Assembly (NCBI GenBank): GCA_015062925.1
Contig: SUTL01000012.1
Span: 1-34,733, forward strand
From: Methanobrevibacter thaueri
GTDB lineage: Archaea > Methanobacteriota > Methanobacteria > Methanobacteriales > Methanobacteriaceae
Direction: 5' to 3'
Length of the DNA: 34,733 nt
Under the pieces are notes generated by a model. The model was not told where the DNA came from and did not search any database. It saw only the letters and a program-made list of their open reading frames with translations. Positions 25,632 to 33,958 of this stretch are shown piece by piece. Both the position numbers and the translations under genes were made by a program. Each line of letters begins with the position of its first letter. Position 1 is the first letter of the stretch.

Positions 25632-26237
25632 ATGGGTTTAGATAATATGGAAATAATGAAAACCTCTATTAGGGCTATAATGGATAATATTGAAAGTGCT
25701 GAAGAATTATTAGATGAAGATATTATTAATGAATTTGAGAATATTATTATTGAATCTGAAAATGTATTTGTTACTGGTGCGGGAAGATCCGGTCTTGCTG
25801 CTAAGGCTTTTGCTATGAGATTGATGCATTTAGGTTTAAGTGCTTATGTTGTTGGGGAAACTATTTCTCCTGCTATTAATGCTGAGGATTGTATTATTGC
25901 TATTTCAGGTTCTGGTGAAACTAATACTATTGTTTCTGCTGCTAAGATTGCTAAAAAAAGAGGTTCTAAAGTTTTGGCTGTTACTTCTTATCCTGAGTCT
26001 AGTTTAGGTCAGTTGTGTGATGGTTATCTTCTTGTTAAGGGGAGGATGCAGCAGGAGAAGGATGATAAGAATTATATGAAGCGTCAGATTAATGGTAATT
26101 ATACTTCTTTAACTCCTTTGGGGACTGCTTTTGAACTTACTACTTTGGTGTTTTTGGATGCTATTGTTTCTGAGTTGATGGAGAAGATGCATCAGACTGA
26201 GAGTGATTTGAAGGCTAGACACACTGTTTTGGAATAG
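25632..26237 (+). CDS. hxlB: 6-phospho-3-hexuloisomerase
   Basis: SIS-domain sugar isomerase of 201 residues that interconverts hexulose 6-phosphate (3-keto) and fructose 6-phosphate. In archaea lacking the oxidative pentose phosphate pathway the ribulose monophosphate route runs backwards to make ribulose 5-phosphate, which is its likely role here. The SIS core is VFVTGAGRSGLAAKAFAMRL and IAISGSGETNT; a C-terminal RHTVLE ends the helix. The partner hexulose-phosphate synthase is not in the window. The start is uncertain: ATG 25632, 25647 and 25656 all fit and none has a strong ribosome site. Codons become almost all G- or T-ending toward the 3' end. Confidence 0.92.
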   Translation: MGLDNMEIMKTSIRAIMDNIESAEELLDEDIINEFENIIIESENVFVTGAGRSGLAAKAFAMRLMHLGLSAYVVGETISPAINAEDCIIAISGSGETNTIVSAAKIAKKRGSKVLAVTSYPESSLGQLCDGYLLVKGRMQQEKDDKNYMKRQINGNYTSLTPLGTAFELTTLVFLDAIVSELMEKMHQTESDLKARHTVLE

Positions 26238-26253
26238 TATTATTTTTTGTGTG

Positions 26254-26281
26254 TGGGATTTTTCCCATATTATTTTTTTTG
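26254..26281 (+). terminator. Hairpin terminator after hxlB
   Basis: TGGGA / TCCCA stem (26254-26258, 26263-26267), loop TTTT, followed by a T9 tract (26273-26281). The plus strand stays exceptionally T-rich to about 26,365. Confidence 0.7.
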
Positions 26282-26479
26282 TTTTTACATTGTTCACTTT
26301 TTTTTATTTTTGCTTGTTTTTTGTCATGTTATTTTTTTTTATTTTGCATTTTTTTGTTTTATTCTATTAAAACAAATCGATTTAAACTATTTTACATATT
26401 GATACTTTTTTTAAGCATTAAATCAATAACAAATTTTAATTAAGTTTACTTAAAATTAAGGATTATAAAAATTTTTTAG
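26282..26479. other. Gene-free T-rich tract upstream of fdhC
   Basis: The first part of the roughly 500-bp gap before fdhC. From 26,282 to about 26,365 the plus strand is mostly T with sparse A, G and C. After that it is AT-rich, with TATA-like words near 26,378 and 26,462. I see no ORF with a ribosome site. The hairpins that follow are listed separately. Confidence 0.4.
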
Positions 26480-26511
26480 ACCATAATGGGCTAAATTATG
26501 GTTTGATTTTT
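26480..26511 (+). terminator. Orphan hairpin with T tract upstream of fdhC
   Basis: Perfect 8-bp stem ACCATAAT / ATTATGGT (26480-26487, 26495-26502), loop GGGCTAA, followed by TTGATTTTTT. It looks like a terminator but lies more than 200 bp after the hxlB terminator and 226 bp before fdhC. It may end a small RNA, attenuate a long fdh leader, or be a DNA operator. Confidence 0.45.
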
Positions 26512-26526
26512 TAAAAAAAAGAAAAT

Positions 26527-26553
26527 TCATGATACATGCTATATCCATCATGA
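26527..26553. repeat. Inverted repeat upstream of the fdhC promoter
   Basis: TCATGAT / ATCATGA arms (26527-26533, 26547-26553) with a 13-nt centre. It is followed closely by ATCATTACAT (26557-26566), which resembles half of the fwdH operator. A strong TATA-like TATTTAAATATT begins at about 26,586. Confidence 0.4.
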
Positions 26554-26653
26554 TTTATCATTACATGAAATATTACTAAATCTTAGTATTTAAATATTTC
26601 TTTTTAATTCTAATGATAAATCCTTTTTATATAAAAAAACAATATATAAAACC

Positions 26654-26697
26654 ATAATACTCTTTGAACTAAAATTGTGGGTTTCATTTAGTATTAT
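26654..26697 (+). repeat. Inverted repeat in the fdhC leader
   Basis: 8-bp arms ATAATACT (26654-26661) and AGTATTAT (26690-26697). If transcription starts from the TATATAAAA element near 26,630 (start about 26,657), this would be the 5' end hairpin of the fdhC mRNA. The preceding CCATAAT repeats the word in the hairpin at 26480. Confidence 0.4.
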
Positions 26698-26736
26698 AAT
26701 AAAAATTAAATTTAAGTGAATAAAGAGGTTGATAAA

Positions 26737-27543
26737 ATGAGTTCATCTTTTAAAAGTCCTGTAGAAACAGCAAAAGCAATATCTGCTACAGCTGGAGCTA
26801 AAAATTCTGCAGGCGTAGTAAATGTGGTATTACTCTCCTTCTTAGCAGGAGCATACATCGCATTTGGTGGTTTATTAGCTGTAGTCGCAAGTGCAGGTAT
26901 GTTAAACGCCGGAGCACCAATAGGTTTAGAAAAATTCGTATTCGGTGCAGTGTTCCCTGTAGGATTAATAATCGTAGTCCTCGCAGGATCAGAACTGTTC
27001 ACAGGAAACGTAATGTTCATGACTTTAGGTGTATTAGATGGTAATGCATCAGTCGGTGGACTTGCAAAAAATTGGATAATAAGTTGGATATTCAACTTTG
27101 TAGGTGCACTATTCGTAGCATATGTATTAGCATTCATGGGAGGAATCACTCCTACAGACCCAACCGCACCAGCTTATGCAATTTCCGCAAAAGCAGTAGC
27201 AGTTGCTGAAGCAAAAGTAACAATGCCATTCGAAGTAGCAATGATAAAAGCTATCGGTTGTAACTGGCTTGTATGTTTAGCTGTATGGTTAGCTAACGCA
27301 TCAGACGATATCATCGGTAAAATCGTAGGTATCTGGTTCCCAATCATGGCTTTCGTTACCATCGGATTTGAGCACAGTGTTGCAAACATGTTCTTCATAC
27401 CATTAGGTATGTTCTTAGGTGCAGAAGGTGTAAACTGGAGTACCATTATCATTAACAACTTAGTACCTGTAACAATTGGTAACATTATTGGTGGGGCAAT
27501 ATTCGTTGCATGTATCTACTGGTACACATACTTAAAAGAATAA
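26737..27543 (+). CDS. fdhC: Formate channel/transporter (FNT family)
   Basis: Polytopic membrane protein of 268 residues, about six transmembrane helices, of the formate/nitrite transporter family that forms pentameric channels. Visible signatures are [19 protein letters not shown] in helix 1, [23 protein letters not shown] (the P1-type FTGN motif) and [16 protein letters not shown]; the last helix ends at IYWYTYLKE. Position directly before fdhA and fdhB identifies formate as substrate. ATG 26737 follows GAGGTTGAT at 26725-26733; GTG 26716 in the same frame lies before that site. A strong hairpin separates fdhC from fdhA. Confidence 0.96.
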   Translation: MSSSFKSPVETAKAISATAGAKNSAGVVNVVLLSFLAGAYIAFGGLLAVVASAGMLNAGAPIGLEKFVFGAVFPVGLIIVVLAGSELFTGNVMFMTLGVLDGNASVGGLAKNWIISWIFNFVGALFVAYVLAFMGGITPTDPTAPAYAISAKAVAVAEAKVTMPFEVAMIKAIGCNWLVCLAVWLANASDDIIGKIVGIWFPIMAFVTIGFEHSVANMFFIPLGMFLGAEGVNWSTIIINNLVPVTIGNIIGGAIFVACIYWYTYLKE

Positions 27544-27573
27544 GACTAATAAAAAAAACTAAAATAATAAAAC

Positions 27574-27605
27574 AAAAGAAGCTAAAAAGCTTCTTTTAAT
27601 TATTT
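27574..27605 (+). terminator. Intercistronic hairpin between fdhC and fdhA
   Basis: Perfect 10-bp stem AAAAGAAGCT / AGCTTCTTTT (27574-27583, 27588-27597), loop AAAA, then AATTATTTTTAT. It could partly terminate transcription after fdhC or protect the fdhC 3' end after processing. There is no convincing promoter other than a weak AT run before fdhA. Confidence 0.65.
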
Positions 27606-27644
27606 TTATATAATAAAAAAATAATATTTTTTGGAGATTATAAA

Positions 27645-29810
27645 ATGGTTGAGATAAAATATGTCCCAACAATTTGCCCATACTGTGGAACAGGATGCGG
27701 ACTTAACTTCGTTGTGAAAGACGGAAAAATTGTTGGTGTAGAACCTTTAAAAAGACACCCTGTAAATGAGGGTAAAGTATGTCCAAAAGGAAACTTTGGA
27801 TACCAATTTATTAATAGGGAAGACAGATTAACTACTCCTTTAATAAAAGAAAATGGTGAATTTAGAGAAGCTTCCTGGGATGAAGCATTAGACCTTGTTG
27901 CTAACAAACTCAAAGAAGTATCAGATGAAGATCCAAACAAAGTAGGATTCTACGCATGTGCTCGTTCACCAAATGAAAATATTTACATTACACAAAAATT
28001 AGCAAGAGTAGCATGTGGAACACAAAACGTAGACCACTGTGCACGTATTTGTCACGGACCTACTGTTGCAGGTTTAGCTAACACTTTCGGATCAGGTGCT
28101 ATGACCAACGGATTCGACAGTATTAAAGAAGCTGATTATATTTTCTGTATTGGATCAAACAACATGGAAGCACACCCATTGTTTGGACGTAAAATGATTC
28201 AAGCAAAACAAAACGGTGCAAAATTAGTTGTATTAGACCCAAGATTCACTCCTACTGCTAAAATAGCAGATGAATATGTTCAATTTGAAACCGGTACTGA
28301 CGTAGCATTAATGAATGCAATGATTAAAGTCATCATCGACAAAGACTTACAAGATGATGAATTCATCAAAAACAGAACCAAAGGTTACGAAGAAATGAAA
28401 GAAACCGTACAAAAATACACATTAGATATGGCTTCTGAAATCACCGGTATTAAACCTGAAGTAATTGAACACTTAGCTGTAGAATACGCATCTGCTGATA
28501 AAGCAGCAATTGTATACTCATTAGGTATTACTGAACACTCTCATGGTGCAGACAACGTTATGTCCACTGCAAACCTTGCAATGTTAACAGGTAACATTGG
28601 AAGACAAGGTACTGGTGTAAACCCATTAAGAGGACAAAACAACGTACAAGGTGCATGTGATATGGGTGCATTACCTTCTGACTACGTAGGTTACAGAAAA
28701 GTTAAAGACCCAGAAACCACAGCATGGTTCAACGACTACTACAGTGGAGAAGGTTATGAAGTAAATCTACCAACCACTCCTGGTTTAACATTAGTTGAAA
28801 TGATGAACGCTGCTCACGCTGGTGATTTAAAAGTATTATACATTCACGGAGAAGACCCAGTGCTTTCCGATGCAGATGTACAACACACCAAAGAAGCACT
28901 TGCTAACTTAGAAATGTTAGTTGTACAAGAATGTTTCTTAACCGACACTGCACAATGTGCTGATGTAGTACTTCCTGCAGCAGGTTGGGGTGAACAAGAA
29001 GGTACTTTCACCAGTGGTGAAAGAAGAGTACAATGCTTACACAAAGCACAAGAACCTCCTGAAGGCGCACGCTTAGACTGGAAGATTATGGAAGAAATCG
29101 CAGTTAGAATGGGCGTACCAAGAAAATTATTCCACTATGAAACTGCTGAAGATATCTTCAATGAAATCAGAGAATGTGCTCCTATCATGGCAGGTATGAA
29201 CCGTGAAAGATTAGACACTCCTGAAGCACTTCACTGGCCTTGTCCTTCTGAAGATGATCCATGTCAACCATTAATGCACAAAGAAAAATTCGCACACCCA
29301 GATGGTTTAGGAATTTTCCAAGCATTAGAACACAAAGGTCCTGTTGAAACTGTAGATGAAGATTATCCATTATTATTAACTACTACTAGGGTATTATTCC
29401 ACTATCACGCAGCAATGACTAGAAGATGTGAAACATTATCCAATGAAGTTAAAACCGGATTTATTGAAATCAACACTAAAGATGCTGAGAAAAGAGGAAT
29501 TATTAACGGCGAAGTAGTTAAAGCTTTCTCAAGAAGAGGAGAAATCGCAATTCCTGCACGTGTAACTGATGATATCAGAGAAGGAATTGTTAACATTCCA
29601 ATGCACTTTGTAGAATGTGCAGCTAACGTATTAACCAACTCCGATTCTTTCGACCCTAAATCCAAAATGGTTGAATTAAAAGCTTGTGCTATTGAAGTAG
29701 AAAAACTCCCAGAAAAACTTGAAATGAGAGGAGAAGTCTACAAAGATGGTACTGACACTGAAATTAAAGCTGAAAAAATGTCAACTACTACAATACCAGT
29801 AGGAAAATAA
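27645..29810 (+). CDS. fdhA: Formate dehydrogenase alpha (catalytic) subunit
   Basis: Molybdopterin-dependent oxidoreductase of 721 residues that oxidises formate to CO2. An N-terminal 4Fe-4S site uses C11, C14, C18 and C46 ([14 protein letters not shown]). The metal ligand is Cys136 in [10 protein letters not shown], at the position held by selenocysteine in E. coli FdhF, followed by the conserved His137. Cofactor-binding domains follow, with [21 protein letters not shown] and [10 protein letters not shown]-like segments. It is cytoplasmic: no twin-arginine signal. GGAGATTATAAA precedes ATG 27645. Electrons pass to FdhB, which starts 17 nt after the stop. Mo or W is not decided by sequence. 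Confidence 0.97.
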   Translation: MVEIKYVPTICPYCGTGCGLNFVVKDGKIVGVEPLKRHPVNEGKVCPKGNFGYQFINREDRLTTPLIKENGEFREASWDEALDLVANKLKEVSDEDPNKVGFYACARSPNENIYITQKLARVACGTQNVDHCARICHGPTVAGLANTFGSGAMTNGFDSIKEADYIFCIGSNNMEAHPLFGRKMIQAKQNGAKLVVLDPRFTPTAKIADEYVQFETGTDVALMNAMIKVIIDKDLQDDEFIKNRTKGYEEMKETVQKYTLDMASEITGIKPEVIEHLAVEYASADKAAIVYSLGITEHSHGADNVMSTANLAMLTGNIGRQGTGVNPLRGQNNVQGACDMGALPSDYVGYRKVKDPETTAWFNDYYSGEGYEVNLPTTPGLTLVEMMNAAHAGDLKVLYIHGEDPVLSDADVQHTKEALANLEMLVVQECFLTDTAQCADVVLPAAGWGEQEGTFTSGERRVQCLHKAQEPPEGARLDWKIMEEIAVRMGVPRKLFHYETAEDIFNEIRECAPIMAGMNRERLDTPEALHWPCPSEDDPCQPLMHKEKFAHPDGLGIFQALEHKGPVETVDEDYPLLLTTTRVLFHYHAAMTRRCETLSNEVKTGFIEINTKDAEKRGIINGEVVKAFSRRGEIAIPARVTDDIREGIVNIPMHFVECAANVLTNSDSFDPKSKMVELKACAIEVEKLPEKLEMRGEVYKDGTDTEIKAEKMSTTTIPVGK

Positions 29811-29827
29811 ATGAGGAGTAGATTTAA

Positions 29828-31033
29828 ATGAGCGCAAAAATTAACGATATGTACTACGCATACTCTGCTATTGATGATATTAAACAAAAAGGAGAGTACG
29901 GTGGAGTTGTAACTACTATCATGAAATACCTATTAGAAGAAGGTATTGTTGATGGTGTTGTAGGTGTCACAGAAGGTCACGATATTTATGACGGTGTACC
30001 AACCCTCATAACTGACCCTGCTGATGTAATTAAAACTGCAGGTTCCATACACTGTGGTACTTTAAACATTGCTAAATTCGTATCCAAATACTTAGATGGT
30101 GCAAGAGACATGAAACTTGCTGTTGCATGTAAACCTTGTGATGCAATGACCATCCGTGAATTAATGAAAAAAGGAAAAATCATCGAAGATAATGTCATTA
30201 TGATTGGTGTTAACTGTGGTGGAACTATGTCACCTGTTCCAACCATGAATATGATTAGAGATGTATATGAGCTTGATCCTAAAGATGTTATTAAAGAAGA
30301 AATTTCTAAAGGAAAACTCATTATGGAAACCGCTGATGGTGAAAAAGGAATTGCAATCGGTGATTTGGAAGAACAAGGAATGGGTAGAAGAGAAAACTGT
30401 CAAAGATGTAATCTTAAAATCCCATCCAATGCTGATTTAGCTTTAGGTAACTGGGGAGTTATCGGTCCTTTAACTGGAAAAGCTACTTTTGTAGAAGTAT
30501 TCTCAGATAAAGGTGCTGAAGTATTAGGTAAAGTTATTGATTCAGGTTTAATTAAAACAGAAGCACCTGAAGAAAAAGGTATTAAAATCAGGGAAAACAT
30601 TAACAACTTCATGCTTAAAGAATCTGCTGAGAAAAAAGAAGTTGATTATGCAGGTACTACCGGAGACATTATTGATGTGTTCTATCAATATGAAGATGAA
30701 TTCTCCAAATGTATGAAATGTTATGGTTGTCGTGAAGCATGTCCATTATGTTTCTGTGAAGACTGCTGTCTTGAAGCTGAAGGTCCTGAATGGGTACCTG
30801 GTGGATACACTCCTGCTGCTCCATTTTTCCATTTAACACGTTTAGTGCACATGGTTGATGCATGTACTAACTGTGGTCAATGTTCTGAAGTTTGTCCATG
30901 TGAAATTCCTGTAGCTAAAGTATGGAGTACTGTTAACAATAAAGTAAGAGAAATTTACGGATACATTCCAGGTATGGGTAGTGATGAACCACTTCCATTC
31001 ACTGATCATGTATCTAAAGCTAAATGGTTATAA
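29828..31033 (+). CDS. fdhB: Formate dehydrogenase beta subunit (F420-reducing)
   Basis: A 401-residue FrhB/FdhB-family flavo-iron-sulfur protein that passes electrons from FdhA to coenzyme F420, and in methanogens can also feed heterodisulfide reductase complexes. The N-terminal F420/FAD-binding region (AVACKPCDAMTIRELMKKGK, IGVNCGGTMSP) is followed by ENCQRCNLKIPSNADLALGNWG. Two cysteine clusters start at C295 (CMKCYGCREACPLC) and C346 (CTNCGQCSEVCPC). GAGGAGTAG precedes ATG 29828. It is the last gene of fdhCAB and ends in a hairpin terminator that converges on moaA. Confidence 0.96.
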   Translation: MSAKINDMYYAYSAIDDIKQKGEYGGVVTTIMKYLLEEGIVDGVVGVTEGHDIYDGVPTLITDPADVIKTAGSIHCGTLNIAKFVSKYLDGARDMKLAVACKPCDAMTIRELMKKGKIIEDNVIMIGVNCGGTMSPVPTMNMIRDVYELDPKDVIKEEISKGKLIMETADGEKGIAIGDLEEQGMGRRENCQRCNLKIPSNADLALGNWGVIGPLTGKATFVEVFSDKGAEVLGKVIDSGLIKTEAPEEKGIKIRENINNFMLKESAEKKEVDYAGTTGDIIDVFYQYEDEFSKCMKCYGCREACPLCFCEDCCLEAEGPEWVPGGYTPAAPFFHLTRLVHMVDACTNCGQCSEVCPCEIPVAKVWSTVNNKVREIYGYIPGMGSDEPLPFTDHVSKAKWL

Positions 31034-31072
31034 AAAAAGGGTTATTACCTTTTTTACCTTTTCTTTTTTTTT
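31033..31072 (+). terminator. Hairpin terminator after fdhB
   Basis: 8-bp stem AAAAAAGG / CCTTTTTT (31033-31040, 31048-31055) with a 7-nt loop. It starts at the last base of the stop codon and is followed by pyrimidine-rich sequence with T9-10 runs. Confidence 0.75.
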
Positions 31073-31087
31073 AAAATAAGTTTTTTT

Positions 31088-32017
31088 TTAGGAATTATAT
31101 GGTTCTCGTTTATTAATTCCTGTGATGAATATTTTTTCCAGTTCTTCTTCACTAACACCGTTTCTTACATGTGATATTAGTTCGACTAGATTATCGTTTC
31201 TTAAAAGGCATGGTTTGATTTTTCCGTCAGGTGTTATTCTTAATCTGGAGCAATTTGCACAGAAGGTAGCATTGTCAACTGGTTTAACTACTTCGATTTC
31301 TCCACCGTCAATGTAATATTTTTTACGTCCCTGCATAAACTTACGTTCACGCACATCACTAGCTATATCACTTAATCTTTCTTCAACCATATCTAACTTA
31401 TAATGATAATCCTTACTGAACTTGTCATTATCACAGTTTTCACTTTCAATTAATTCAATAAGCTGAAGAACAATATCATTATCCCTGCAGAATTCGAACA
31501 TGTCTTTAATTTCGTTTTGATTAATGTCTTTCATTATAACCATATTAATTTTAACTGGGTATAATCCGACTTCTACTGCTTTTAATATTCCTTTTTTTGC
31601 ATCTTCAAGATAATCTTTTTTTGCGATGAATTCATATGTTTTCCTGTTTAGTGTGTCTAAACTTACATTAACACGGTCGAGACCGGCTTCTTTTAGGGGT
31701 TTTGCATATTTTTCCAGTAGTATTCCGTTTGTTGTCATGGATATGTCTTTAAAATCTAGTGAGTTTATTTTTTCTACTATTTCAACTATGTCTTTTTTTA
31801 GTAGTGGTTCTCCTCCGGATAATCTTATTTTTTTAACTCCATTTTTTTTGGCGATTTTGCAGATTGTGTATAGTTCTTCTGCGTTCATTTCGTCTTTGGA
31901 TTGTACCATTCCGTCGTGATGGCAGTATAGGCAGTTTACATTACATCTGTTTGTTAGGGTTATTCTTAGTGAAAGTATTGGTCTTTCAAATTTGTCTTTA
32001 ACTACTCCTTCTAACAT
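31088..32017 (-). CDS. moaA: GTP 3',8-cyclase (molybdenum cofactor biosynthesis)
   Basis: Radical-SAM enzyme of 309 residues that starts molybdopterin synthesis from GTP. The SAM cluster motif is CNVNCLYC (C25, C29, C32), with the SGGEPLL SAM-binding segment. The C-terminal second cluster uses [19 protein letters not shown]. The end lacks the di-glycine of bacterial MoaA, as usual in archaea. ATG 32017 overlaps the mobB stop by 7 nt, so the genes are co-translated. Its product is needed by both FdhA, encoded next door, and the molybdopterin subunit of formylmethanofuran dehydrogenase. Confidence 0.96.
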   Translation of the reverse strand: MLEGVVKDKFERPILSLRITLTNRCNVNCLYCHHDGMVQSKDEMNAEELYTICKIAKKNGVKKIRLSGGEPLLKKDIVEIVEKINSLDFKDISMTTNGILLEKYAKPLKEAGLDRVNVSLDTLNRKTYEFIAKKDYLEDAKKGILKAVEVGLYPVKINMVIMKDINQNEIKDMFEFCRDNDIVLQLIELIESENCDNDKFSKDYHYKLDMVEERLSDIASDVRERKFMQGRKKYYIDGGEIEVVKPVDNATFCANCSRLRITPDGKIKPCLLRNDNLVELISHVRNGVSEEELEKIFITGINKREPYNS

Positions 32018-33060
32018 ATGATATCATCTTCTACGGTTATTTTTATTTGTTTTATTTCATCATCGGTTTTTAATGTGTTTATTATGGAGTAGGTTGTTTC
32101 TTTTAATATTTTTGATGTGAATTCGTTTATTTCTAGGTTTGTTTTGTTGGTTTTTAGTGTGATTTTTGCATTTTTTAGGTTGTTGTTGTTTATGTTTGTT
32201 ATTTCCAGTTCTATTTGTTTTGTTTTGTCTGGTGTTTTAAGGGAGTTTATCATTCCGGTTATTGTGTTTGCTATTAGGTTTTTTGTGAATTTGTTGGTTA
32301 TTAGGTTTTTGTTGTTTATTTCTATTGTGCAGTTGTTGTTTTCTTGTTTTTGTGGTGTTTTTTCGTTTGGTATTATTAGTTCTATTTTTCCGATTTCTGT
32401 GATTCCGTAGTCTTTTAGGTTTAGTGTGTTTATTATTCCGAGGAGGTTTTGTTTTATGTAGTTGCTTACGAATTGGTTTAGTCCTATTACTTTTTCATCA
32501 ATTGACAGGTATGTGTGGATGTGGTCCAGGTCGTTTTGTGTGAGGGTTCCGTTTCTTATTTCTTGGGCTATTGTTTCGCCGTTGTTATATCCGCAGGTGT
32601 GAGTGTATAGGGTGTTGGTTATGTCGTGTGCATGTTTTTCTATTAGGTCTGCCAGTTCTTTTATGTCTTCGGGGGTTGTGTTTAGTGCGTTTATTTCTTT
32701 GATTGTATATTTGTCTTTTAGTTCGGGGGAGGTTGTTATTTTTGGGTAGTTGTAGTTTTTGTATCCTTCGATGATTATGTAGTCGTAGTTGTCGAAGTGT
32801 TTTAGTAGGTATAGTATTCTGTTTAGGTTGTGTTCTTGTGTTGTGTTGTAGAATGTTGTTGATCCTACGCCGACTACGAGGTTTGCTCCTGCTTGTTTGT
32901 GTTTCCATGTGTCGGTGTTTTCTTTATCCATTTCTATTGTGTGGTGGGAGTGTTTTATTGATGCTGTGTTGTATCCTCTTTTTGTCAGTTCTTGGATTAT
33001 TTTTGTGGTTAGTGTTGTTTTCCCGGTGTTTTTTTTCCCTACTATTGATATTATTTTCAT
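32011..33060 (-). CDS. mobB: MobB with C-terminal three-repeat extension
   Basis: P-loop GTPase linked to conversion of molybdopterin to its guanine dinucleotide form. Residues 1-150 are the MobB domain: Walker [10 protein letters not shown] (8-16), KHSHH, then [10 protein letters not shown]. Residues 150-190 form a linker, and about 190-345 hold three related units, each a helix followed by a strand: [39 protein letters not shown] and [20 protein letters not shown], the last two each followed by KQI-L/K-ITV/EIT strands. The extension makes it about twice the usual MobB length. Codons are strongly A/C-ending and rich in Asn, Thr, Lys and Ile. GGAG lies 11 nt before ATG 33060. It is the first gene of mobB-moaA. 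Confidence 0.9.
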   Translation of the reverse strand: MKIISIVGKKNTGKTTLTTKIIQELTKRGYNTASIKHSHHTIEMDKENTDTWKHKQAGANLVVGVGSTTFYNTTQEHNLNRILYLLKHFDNYDYIIIEGYKNYNYPKITTSPELKDKYTIKEINALNTTPEDIKELADLIEKHAHDITNTLYTHTCGYNNGETIAQEIRNGTLTQNDLDHIHTYLSIDEKVIGLNQFVSNYIKQNLLGIINTLNLKDYGITEIGKIELIIPNEKTPQKQENNNCTIEINNKNLITNKFTKNLIANTITGMINSLKTPDKTKQIELEITNINNNNLKNAKITLKTNKTNLEINEFTSKILKETTYSIINTLKTDDEIKQIKITVEDDIIC

Positions 33061-33143
33061 TTTGTTTTTTTCTCCAATGTTTTTATATTATTATGTATTG
33101 TTATTTTTGTTTTTCTTTGTTTATAATGGTTTTTTTTATTTTG

Positions 33144-33162
33144 ATGTGTAGTTACTACACAT
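33144..33162. promoter_or_regulatory. 19-bp palindromic operator upstream of mobB
   Basis: ATGTGTAGTTACTACACAT: perfect 9-bp arms around one base, 82 bp upstream of the mobB start codon and just upstream of a TATA-like ATTATAAA. It shares ATGTGTA-N5-TACACAT with the fwdH site. Confidence 0.7.
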
Positions 33163-33450
33163 ATTTTGTTTTACCTAATTTTTTTTCTTTAAATTCTTTA
33201 TTTTTTATTACTTTTCAATGATTTTTTATTAACTTTTCTGTAATTTTCATCACTATCACTTAGTGGTACTGTGCTTTAACATTATTTGATTTTACTGATT
33301 CGATGGAACTGTTTTTTATTTTATCTATATTGTTTTTTTCTTTATTTTTTTTGATTTTTATTGTTTGTAATTGGGTTTTACGAAAGAGTTTAGTGTAGTA
33401 TTCCCACAGTAATATATAAAGCTTGTGTCTTAATTCTAGTAGGCAAATAT

Positions 33451-33460
33451 ATTTATATAA
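33451..33460 (+). promoter_or_regulatory. fwdH TATA box
   Basis: ATTTATATAA, near the archaeal consensus. It predicts transcription start near 33,480, inside the palindrome at 33469-33487. Confidence 0.65.
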
Positions 33461-33468
33461 GAAAACAT

Positions 33469-33487
33469 ATGTGTAATCATTACACAT
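33469..33487. promoter_or_regulatory. 19-bp palindromic operator at the fwdH transcription start
   Basis: ATGTGTAATCATTACACAT: perfect 9-bp arms around one base, between the TATA box and the GGTGGT ribosome site (33488-33493). A protein bound here would block initiation. Confidence 0.72.
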
Positions 33488-33499
33488 GGTGGTTATTAA

Positions 33500-33958
33500 A
33501 TGCCAAAACATATTGCATCTGGTCTAAAATATTTGGCTGCGGTCAAGTTAAAAGATGCAGGCAAAAGTCACCAGGCAATAGCAAAAGAGTTAAACGTCGA
33601 TAGATCAACGATATCACACTATCTAAACGGCAGAAATCTATCATGGAACTCAATAGACGTTGCCCGAACAATAATAGACCTTTGCCCACGAGACTTCTTA
33701 AAAATGACCGAAGCAATATTTGACGAACCAGAACAGAGTCGAAAAATTGTGAATATTTGCAGAGAAAGAAATTTCGAAGTAATTATAGAAGATTCCTGTA
33801 TTGGTTGCGGCTTATGTGTAAATGCATGTACAATGAACGCTATTAACTTAGAATCATTAAAAGCCCATGCAGACTCCATACAATGTTGTGGGTGCGAGCT
33901 ATGCAGCGATGACTGCCCAACGGATTCTATAAAAATTTTGGAGATTGAATATGATTAG
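33500..33958 (+). CDS. fwdH: Helix-turn-helix ferredoxin protein, FwdH-like
   Basis: A 152-residue fusion. Residues about 10-60 form a DNA-binding helix-turn-helix (AGKSHQAIAKELNVDRSTIS, then HYLNGRNLSW). Residues about 95-150 form a ferredoxin with two 4Fe-4S motifs: C100, C103, C106, C110 (CIGCGLCVNAC) and C129, C132, C135, C139 (CCGCELCSDDC, with an extra Cys130). It heads the polyferredoxin gene fwdF and overlaps its start by 8 nt. This matches the fwdH-fwdF order of tungsten formylmethanofuran dehydrogenase operons as I know them from Methanothermobacter. A role in electron transfer is the family view; redox-dependent regulation of its own operon is my inference from the HTH and the operator. 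GGTGGT precedes ATG 33500. Confidence 0.85.
   Translation: MPKHIASGLKYLAAVKLKDAGKSHQAIAKELNVDRSTISHYLNGRNLSWNSIDVARTIIDLCPRDFLKMTEAIFDEPEQSRKIVNICRERNFEVIIEDSCIGCGLCVNACTMNAINLESLKAHADSIQCCGCELCSDDCPTDSIKILEIEYD

Larger units (their letters stand above)
33061..33499. other. Divergent control region between mobB and fwdH
   Basis: A 439-bp gene-free spacer. For mobB, TATA-like sequences on the minus strand lie near 33,118-33,126 and 33,085-33,095. For fwdH, AATATATAAAG near 33,411 and ATTTATATAA at 33451-33460 could be tandem promoters. The two 19-bp palindromes are listed separately. The middle (about 33,165-33,400) is T-rich, and I see nothing specific in it. Confidence 0.5.

Noticed and set aside
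27645-29810. Selenocysteine in FdhA
   Set aside because: The metal-ligand codon is TGT (Cys136) and the frame contains no internal TGA.
33260-33511. Minus-strand ORF of 83 codons between mobB and fwdH
   Set aside because: It runs through the fwdH promoter and operator, has no ribosome site, and its product (rich in Tyr, Lys and Asn with no pattern) looks like translated AT-rich spacer.
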